From Bacteroidota bacterium (GTDB lineage Bacteria; Bacteroidota; Bacteroidia; Flavobacteriales_F; PHOS-HE28), in assembly GCA_014584605.1 (NCBI GenBank), contig JACTMO010000015.1, positions 37,129 through 101,128 of the forward strand: a stretch of DNA of 64,000 nucleotides, given 5' to 3'. The first letter of the stretch is position 1. Every line of letters begins with the position of its first letter. The translations under genes and the position numbers were made by a program. Under the pieces are notes generated by a model, which was given only the letters and a program-made list of their open reading frames with translations, did no database searches and had not been told where the DNA came from. Below are positions 62,656 through 64,000 of this stretch, in pieces.

Positions 62656-64000
62656 ATGCGCACACACGCCCGTTGTGCGCGGCGTTCGGCGGACCGAATG
62701 GGGGGGGGTATTGGAGTTGGAAGTCCGCTGATCCTCGCGCTTCTTTTCGCGATCCCTGAGGGGATGAGCGGCCAAGCCCTGAGCGTACTACTCGACCCCA
62801 GCGACCACAACGGCTTCGCGATCTCCTGCTTCGGCGGGAGGGATGGGAGCATCGACCTCACGGTTTCCGGCGGCACACCGCCCTACACCTACGAGTGGAG
62901 CACGGGTGCCAATACCCAGGACATCTCCGGCGTGGCCGCAGGGTACTACCGCGTGGCGGTGTACGACAGCGACACGGGCTATGTGGAACGGGAGATCACC
63001 CTGAGCGAGCCGGAGCTCTTGTTGGGGACAGCCACGGCTTTCGAGTACCCGAACGACTTCAACGTGAGCTGCCACTCATGCTACAACGGCAGCATCGATG
63101 CGGGGGCCATCGGCGGTGTGGCGCCGTACAGTTACGAATGGAGGGACGGCCCCACCGTGGAGGACCGCAGCGGCCTGGGCGCACGGGACTACACCGTGGT
63201 GGTGCGCGATGCGAACGGCTGTGAGGCGGCCCCGGTGACCGTATCCCTGCGTGAACCGCAGCGCAACGACTGGACCATGAGCGGGAATGCGGGCACGGAC
63301 CCCGTCACGCAGTACATCGGCACGAGCGACAACAAGGACATGGTCCTCCGGACCAATGGCCTTGAGCGGATCCGTCTTCTGGCGAACGGTGAGGTGAAGC
63401 TCAACATCCCCGGGCTGGGCGAAGGACCGCTTTACCGCGATACCGACGGGATCTTGCGAGCAGGATCACTCCCCATGGCCCTTCCCATACCTGCTACACC
63501 GTGCGCCCTCACGTTGGGCTCGTATCCGCAGGTTGACCAACATTGGCGGATCGACGGGAACGTTTTCCTGCACCCGCAATGCGATCCAGAGGTCACACCG
63601 AGGATCGGGACCCGAACCCCCAATCCGGTCACCTTCATCACGGATGATGAGTCGCGGATGGTGTTGACCGTGGATGGAAAATTGGGGATCGGAACGGTCC
63701 CGCCAACCGGCCCCATCGACCAATACCGCGTGTTCGTGGAGGACGGTATCGCCACACGGGACGTACTGGTGAAGCACGGGACCTGGCCGGACCATGTGTT
63801 CCAAAGCGGATACCGCCTGATGCCCTTGAACGAACTGCGGGCCTTCCTGCAGAAGCACCACCACCTGCCGGGGATACCCTCCGCGACCGAGGTGGAGGCC
63901 AGCGGTGGTGCGGAAGTGGGCGATATCCAGCGCCGCCTTTTGGAGACCATCGAGCAGCAGGCGCTGTACATCCTGCAGCTCGAAGAGCGCCTGGGACTGG
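62656..64000 (+). CDS. SprB-repeat surface protein with tail-fibre-like region, 3'-truncated by window edge
   Basis: Open from ATG 62656 (an inner ATG is at 62698) to the window end, 448 codons. A long basic start and the hydrophobic core LILALLFAIPEG form a signal peptide. Two SprB-type repeats follow (GGTPPYTYEWSTG ... GYYRVAVYDSDTG; GGVAPYSYEWRDG ... DYTVVVRDANGC). The next part (GTDPVTQYIGTSDNKDMVLR, TNGLERIRLLANGEV, LGIGTVPP) and the end (HHHLPGIPSATEVE ... LEERLGL) resemble phage tail-fibre/chaperone-like C-terminal regions common in Bacteroidota surface proteins. A run of nine G (62700-62708) lies in codons 15-18. Confidence 0.82.
   Translation, partial: MRTHARCARRSADRMGGGIGVGSPLILALLFAIPEGMSGQALSVLLDPSDHNGFAISCFGGRDGSIDLTVSGGTPPYTYEWSTGANTQDISGVAAGYYRVAVYDSDTGYVEREITLSEPELLLGTATAFEYPNDFNVSCHSCYNGSIDAGAIGGVAPYSYEWRDGPTVEDRSGLGARDYTVVVRDANGCEAAPVTVSLREPQRNDWTMSGNAGTDPVTQYIGTSDNKDMVLRTNGLERIRLLANGEVKLNIPGLGEGPLYRDTDGILRAGSLPMALPIPATPCALTLGSYPQVDQHWRIDGNVFLHPQCDPEVTPRIGTRTPNPVTFITDDESRMVLTVDGKLGIGTVPPTGPIDQYRVFVEDGIATRDVLVKHGTWPDHVFQSGYRLMPLNELRAFLQKHHHLPGIPSATEVEASGGAEVGDIQRRLLETIEQQALYILQLEERLGL

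Overview
The window reads as a chromosomal segment of a GC-rich member of the Bacteroidota, most likely Flavobacteriales-like. The evidence is the T9SS type-B ('gliding motility') C-terminal sorting domains, choice-of-anchor L proteins, a SprB-repeat surface protein, a metH split into two genes, ribosomal genes without Shine-Dalgarno leaders, and a recurring promoter -7 element of the form TAnnTTyG (the Bacteroidota primary sigma signature). Coding density is high and most genes sit in tight operons with 1-4 bp ATGA/GTGA overlaps.

Layout. 1-2580: the end of an O-carbamoyltransferase gene, an SGNH hydrolase, a DUF5989 mini-protein and an SxtJ-like membrane protein. 2649-6811: translation genes frr, pyrH, tsf, rpsB, rpsI, rplM, all on the minus strand. 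7005-10415: a giant secreted beta-propeller / c-type cytochrome. 10507-16568: housekeeping (kbl, CPBP-like membrane protein, gatC, plsC, trpS, purH). 16578-22189: the rod-shape operon mreB-mreC-mreD-mrdA-rodA. 22244-28525: an envelope operon on the minus strand (coaX, outer-membrane protein, lptC, small membrane protein, CNNM/CorC protein, PpiD-like foldase). 28587: tRNA-Phe(GAA). 28698-31822: HD protein, sensor kinase, gpmI. 31830-39365: three tandem choice-of-anchor L surface proteins. 39536-44991: a plus-strand operon (M20 dipeptidase, LEA-like lipoprotein, DUF255/thioredoxin protein, two secreted repeat proteins). 44996-48445: tsaB, TolC and OmpA-like genes.

48479-59840 is the accessory part. 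The homocysteine half (metH1, 57176-58177, under a SAM-I riboswitch with a terminator) and the B12/folate half (metH2, 51570-54350) of methionine synthase are separated by a restriction-modification operon: an amino-methyltransferase, a frameshifted nuclease-like gene and an orphan CdiI-type immunity gene. Downstream of metH2 lies an AT-richer insertion (48625-51569) carrying an HTH regulator and three lipoprotein genes. It is bounded on its far side by a second, diverged copy of the last 146 bp of metH. A parallel arrangement lies at 58581-59840: a VapBC-like pair, a ParE-like toxin broken by an amber codon and its antitoxin, with a decayed second copy of the 3' end of the neighbouring S9 peptidase gene between the two TA loci. 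Two insertions next to diverged 3'-end copies of the adjacent host gene is the most unusual pattern in the window.

59873-64000: the S9 peptidase, a small CxxC membrane protein, a run of about 230 bp of heptanucleotide repeats, and a SprB-repeat/tail-fibre-like surface protein. The last is cut by the window end and has a 9-G tract near its start.
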